Assembly (NCBI RefSeq): GCF_030268965.1
Contig: NZ_BSSE01000026.1
Span: forward strand, 38,582 to 102,581
Origin: Microtetraspora sp. NBRC 16547
GTDB taxonomy: Bacteria; Actinomycetota; Actinomycetes; Streptosporangiales; Streptosporangiaceae
Reading direction: 5' to 3'
Length of the DNA stretch: 64,000 bases
Positions 61,686-64,000 of this stretch are shown here, one piece after another (position 1 is the stretch's first letter; every line of letters begins with the position of its first letter). Position numbers and translations under genes: made by a program. The notes under the pieces were generated by a model. It saw nothing but the letters and a program-made list of their open reading frames with translations, had not been told where the DNA came from and did not search any database.

Positions 61686-62324
61686 CGTCAGCCAAACCTT
61701 TCGTGTCGGGTCCCCTCACAGGGGCTTGCAACTGCTCTCACGGACTTGCTCTCGCCCGCGAAGCTATGTACGCGAACGAAGAAACCCGTAGGAGAGATTC
61801 CGCTTCCTGGGCCTTCTGTAACGCATCTCACAGGTAGACATTTGAGCATCTACCTGGCCAAACATCGCTAACGTGCGCATGTTGGCGGCGGTTTTGCGTG
61901 TCATTCCGGCTGTCGTGGCGAAGTCTTGCACGGTACAAATGATCTTAGCTTGGGGCGTATGCGTCGAGTCTGGGGCATCACGATGCTATGACAACCCGGC
62001 GGCCTCCGGCGGTCCGGCCGGGAACGTTTCGGTGTATGGCCGGGACAGGTGGGGAGCCGGCCGGAGGGGCAGAACGTGGCGGCGGCAGCGCTCCGGGGCC
62101 GAAGGACGCCGCGGGAAGTGCTCCGGGGGCCGGAGGTCGCGGGGGAGCCCTCGGGGGGCGGAGGTCGCGGGGGAGCCCTCGGGGGGCGGGGAGCGGCGGC
62201 CGAAGCGCCCGGAGGCGGTGCCGCTGTGGGGATCGCGGCCCGGGGGAGGTTCGTTCGCTTCGCCAGGACCCCTTCGAGTGCGGTATGGTTTTCCCCGTCG
62301 GCGCCGCAAGGGGCCGATCATCCC
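61686..62324. other. Intergenic region upstream of ssgB and of tRNA-Val
   Basis: About 640 bp. The ssgB-proximal 150 bp presumably hold its promoter. Frames running through 62000-62300 continue into the tRNA and are not genes. A 28-bp direct repeat is at 62131. A patch near 61850-61960 is less G+C-rich. No other feature seen. Confidence 0.5.
62131..62186. repeat. 28-bp direct repeat, two copies
   Basis: Two adjacent copies begin CGGAGGTCGCGGGGGAGCCC, at 62131 and 62159, in a very G+C-rich non-coding stretch upstream of tRNA-Val. Confidence 0.8.
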
Positions 62325-62399
62325 GGGCGATTAGCTCAGCGGGAGAGCGCTTCGTTCACACCGAAGAGGTCACTGGTTCGATCCCAGTATCGCCCACCA
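62325..62399 (+). tRNA. tRNA-Val (anticodon CAC)
   Basis: 72-nt cloverleaf with encoded CCA. Acceptor GGGCGAT/ATCGCCC, anticodon loop TTCACAC in stem CTTCG/CGAAG, T-arm GGTTCGATCCC. A hairpin follows at 62416. The only plus-strand tRNA in the window. Confidence 0.95.
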
Positions 62400-62415
62400 T
62401 ATTTCCGCAGTTCAG

Positions 62416-62448
62416 AGGCCGGACCCCGAGATCGGGGATTCGGCCTTT
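62416..62448 (+). terminator. Terminator of tRNA-Val(CAC)
   Basis: AGGCCG (62416-62421) with CGGCCT (62441-62446) around an inner CCCCGA/TCGGGG stem, then TT. Confidence 0.7.
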
Positions 62449-62624
62449 CGCTTCCTGGACCGTGGTTGGACCGCAGGATCAGACGTCATGTCCCGTCCCG
62501 GATCGTCACGGAGCCGCTTTTCTTGGCACCGGACGATCTCGCGCAGCTTGATGCCTGCTCGACTGTCGCCGGCCCCGCCGCTGAGATCGGTTTCGGTGGC
62601 CGGCAAGCCCTTATTCTGATCTTC

Positions 62625-63405
62625 ATGCTCCCAGTGCCGACGCGAGCGTTCGTCGCTGGACCGCTCGCCGTCATGTACGCCGTCATGTGCGCAGCCATCG
62701 CCACGGGATGCGCCGCACCCCGGCAGCCGCACGCTGCCCAGAAGAGCGCCGCGGCTCCCGGAGAGAGCTCCGCACCTTCCGGGGGGAGCGCCCGTCCGTA
62801 CACCGGAGAGGCGGTCCGCAGCGTCGTGCGCGTCACCGGAACCGCGCGCGCCTGCGACCGGGATGTCGCGGGAACCGGCTTCGTCTACGCCCGAGAGCGG
62901 GTGATGTCGACGGCGAGCATCGTGGCCGGAGCGGATCGGCCCCTTAAGGTTTCGCTCGCCGATGGGCGACTTCGACGCCGAGGTGGTGGACTTCGATCCA
63001 CTGACGGACATCGCGGTGCTGTGGGTCAGGGGCCTCCCCTCGCCTTCCCTTCCTCTGCAGGTGAAGCGCGAGGCGTCGGCGACGATGATCGGATACGAGG
63101 AGGGCAGCACGACCCCGTCGGCCCAGCCCGCCACCGTGGGTGATCGAGTGCCCGCCAAGTCTCGGGGGATCTACGACGATCAGCTCGTCGAGTTCGACAG
63201 CTACCCCTTCCGGGGGCCACGTGTGCGGCGGGGTATGTCGGGGGCTCCTCTCGTCTCCCGCGACGAACGGGTTCTCGGCATGGTCTTTGCCGCGGATACG
63301 GATCAGGAGGGCAAGGGGTACGCGTTGACCGCCCGGCAGCTCACGGTGGCCGCGAAGGCGGGAAGGCACGCGACCGTTCCGGTCTCCACCGAAGGGTGCG
63401 CCTGA
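62625..63405 (+). pseudogene. MarP-like periplasmic serine protease, frameshifted and degenerate
   Basis: Two frames join into one protein. The first, from ATG 62625, has MLPVPTRAFVAGPLAVMYAV and CAAIATGCAA (lipobox-like), then SVVRVTGTARACDRDVAGTG and FVYARERVMSTASIVAGADR. After about 62955 homology continues one base out of frame: DFDAEVVDFDPLTDIAVLWV, IGYEEGST and RGMSGAPLVSRDERVLG. This is the trypsin-like domain of actinobacterial MarP. The catalytic His position (NAHVVAG in MarP) reads STASIVAG, and the four N-terminal membrane helices are absent, so inactivity predates or accompanies the frameshift. Confidence 0.75.
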
Positions 63406-63919
63406 GCATCGTCCCTTCCCACATCCCGAACAGCCTGACTATCCGCTCGCCACATGCCCTGAACCGCCGACCCCATCACCACGCCGTACGCCCCTGACCA
63501 CCCCCAGCCCTACGTCCCGGTTCGGTCAAGACGCCCCTCCGTCAGCCCTCCACGACATCCACGTGCGTGCGGTGGTGTCTTGGAGTGTGTGTCCGGCAGC
63601 GAACCGGGCGATGCCGGTCCGCGCTTCAGACTCAACTTCATGATCTACATAGTAAAGATGATGGCATGATTGTAGATCTCTAAGTTCTTGGCGCTCCTTG
63701 GTTCGTGTCGGTCGAGGGGGGCGCAACCGGTCATGGCGGCGAGTGGTTCGGCGAGCAGAGTGGCTTGTGGAGGGCTCGGTGGACTATCCCAAGCGATCCG
63801 CGCGTGTCGTGGTCGGATGGCTCGAAGGGGCCGGGATGTGGTGGCGACACGGTTGCCGCTGAATGCTTGACGCACTAGGAGCCGTTTTGTAGATCTTCGT
63901 TGTGGTGCGGTACAAGGTC
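63406..63919. other. Region without a clear gene before the IS5-type transposase
   Basis: Short frames on both strands lack coding character. An AT-rich palindrome GATCTACA/TGTAGATC (63642-63649 with 63671-63678) stands out, and TGTAGATC recurs at 63888 at the likely edge of the IS. Possibly IS debris. Confidence 0.4.
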
Positions 63920-64000
63920 ATGGTGCAAGATCGCCATGACCTGACCGACGAGGAGTGGCTCCTCCTCGAACCGCTCATGCCGGCTCATCCGCCTCGGGGG
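63920..64000 (+). CDS. IS5-family transposase, 3' part outside window
   Basis: 27 codons from ATG 63920: MVQDRHDLTDEEWLLLEPLM and PAHPPRG. This opening (RHDLTDEEW, LEPLMP, PRG) is typical of IS5-family DDE transposases of actinobacteria (IS1647/ISxx type). The rest is beyond the edge, so completeness is unknown. The IS left end should lie near 63877-63895 (GGAGCCGTTTTGTAGATC). Confidence 0.75.
   Translation, partial: MVQDRHDLTDEEWLLLEPLMPAHPPRG

Noticed and set aside
61988..62551. 187-codon frame through tRNA-Val(CAC)
   Set aside because: It runs across the tRNA and a terminator and is Gly/Arg/Ser-rich low-complexity.

Overview
The window is about 72% G+C, gene-dense and carries many GTG/TTG starts. 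Its content points to a sporulating filamentous actinomycete: an SsgB-type sporulation protein, actinobacterial GlgC/GlgA, a DUF5302 protein, a LuxR-type large ATPase regulator, an F420-type (deazaflavin) reductase family member, and a class Ia ribonucleotide reductase behind a B12 riboswitch. I would place it in or near Streptosporangiales, but no rRNA or other decisive marker is present. Most of the window looks like ordinary chromosome; the accessory-like parts are an IS200/IS605 remnant at 48.6-50.2 kb and a decayed protease gene followed by an IS5-family transposase at the right edge.

Layout. 0-10 kb: end of a TIM-barrel isomerase, a secreted-type hypothetical protein, a stand-alone NHEJ polymerase, a translationally coupled alpha/beta hydrolase plus GMC oxidoreductase pair, and a 1015-residue LuxR ATPase. 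10.4-10.9 kb: Gly-Cys-Gly-Val tRNA array. 11-16 kb: glmS with a small upstream gene, then a formamidase/amide-channel/FmdB amide-use cluster. 16-21 kb: orphan tricarboxylate-type binding lipoprotein and riboswitch-controlled nrdAB. 21-29 kb: a membrane protein with a repetitive fold, a DUF5685 protein with a 20-cysteine tail, divergent glgC/glgA, pgeF, and a secreted repeat protein. 30-33 kb: two small secreted low-complexity proteins sharing a promoter and a structured 5' leader, with an adenosine-deaminase-family gene between them. 33-38 kb: tRNA Cys-Gly, dusB, a Ski2-like helicase. 37-45 kb: XRE regulator/SDR, coiled-coil protein, rhomboid protease, F420-type reductase, TetR/MFS efflux pair with visible operators, gndA. 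45-50 kb: class I lysyl-tRNA synthetase, acetyltransferase, methyltransferase, IS200/IS605 remnant with intact TnpB. 50-57 kb: VOC and SWIM proteins, tRNA Val-Cys-Gly array, hutH, a dehydrogenase-RidA fusion with divergent LysR. 57-64 kb: pabB-pabC, LVIVD lipoprotein/DUF305 pair, ssgB, tRNA-Val(CAC), a MarP-like pseudogene and the start of an IS5-type transposase.

The observation I rate highest is the pair at 30.1-30.6 and 31.9-32.7 kb. Two unrelated low-complexity secreted proteins (a polyglutamine tail and an Arg/Glu repeat tail) are expressed from matching promoters with 5' leaders of the same length, whose first 45 nt differ at one base and whose last stretch before the start codon is nearly identical. 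This looks like an undescribed structured leader or regulon.

All calls come from reading the sequence; no database search was run. Family names rest on recognised motifs, and starts were chosen from Shine-Dalgarno spacing where possible.
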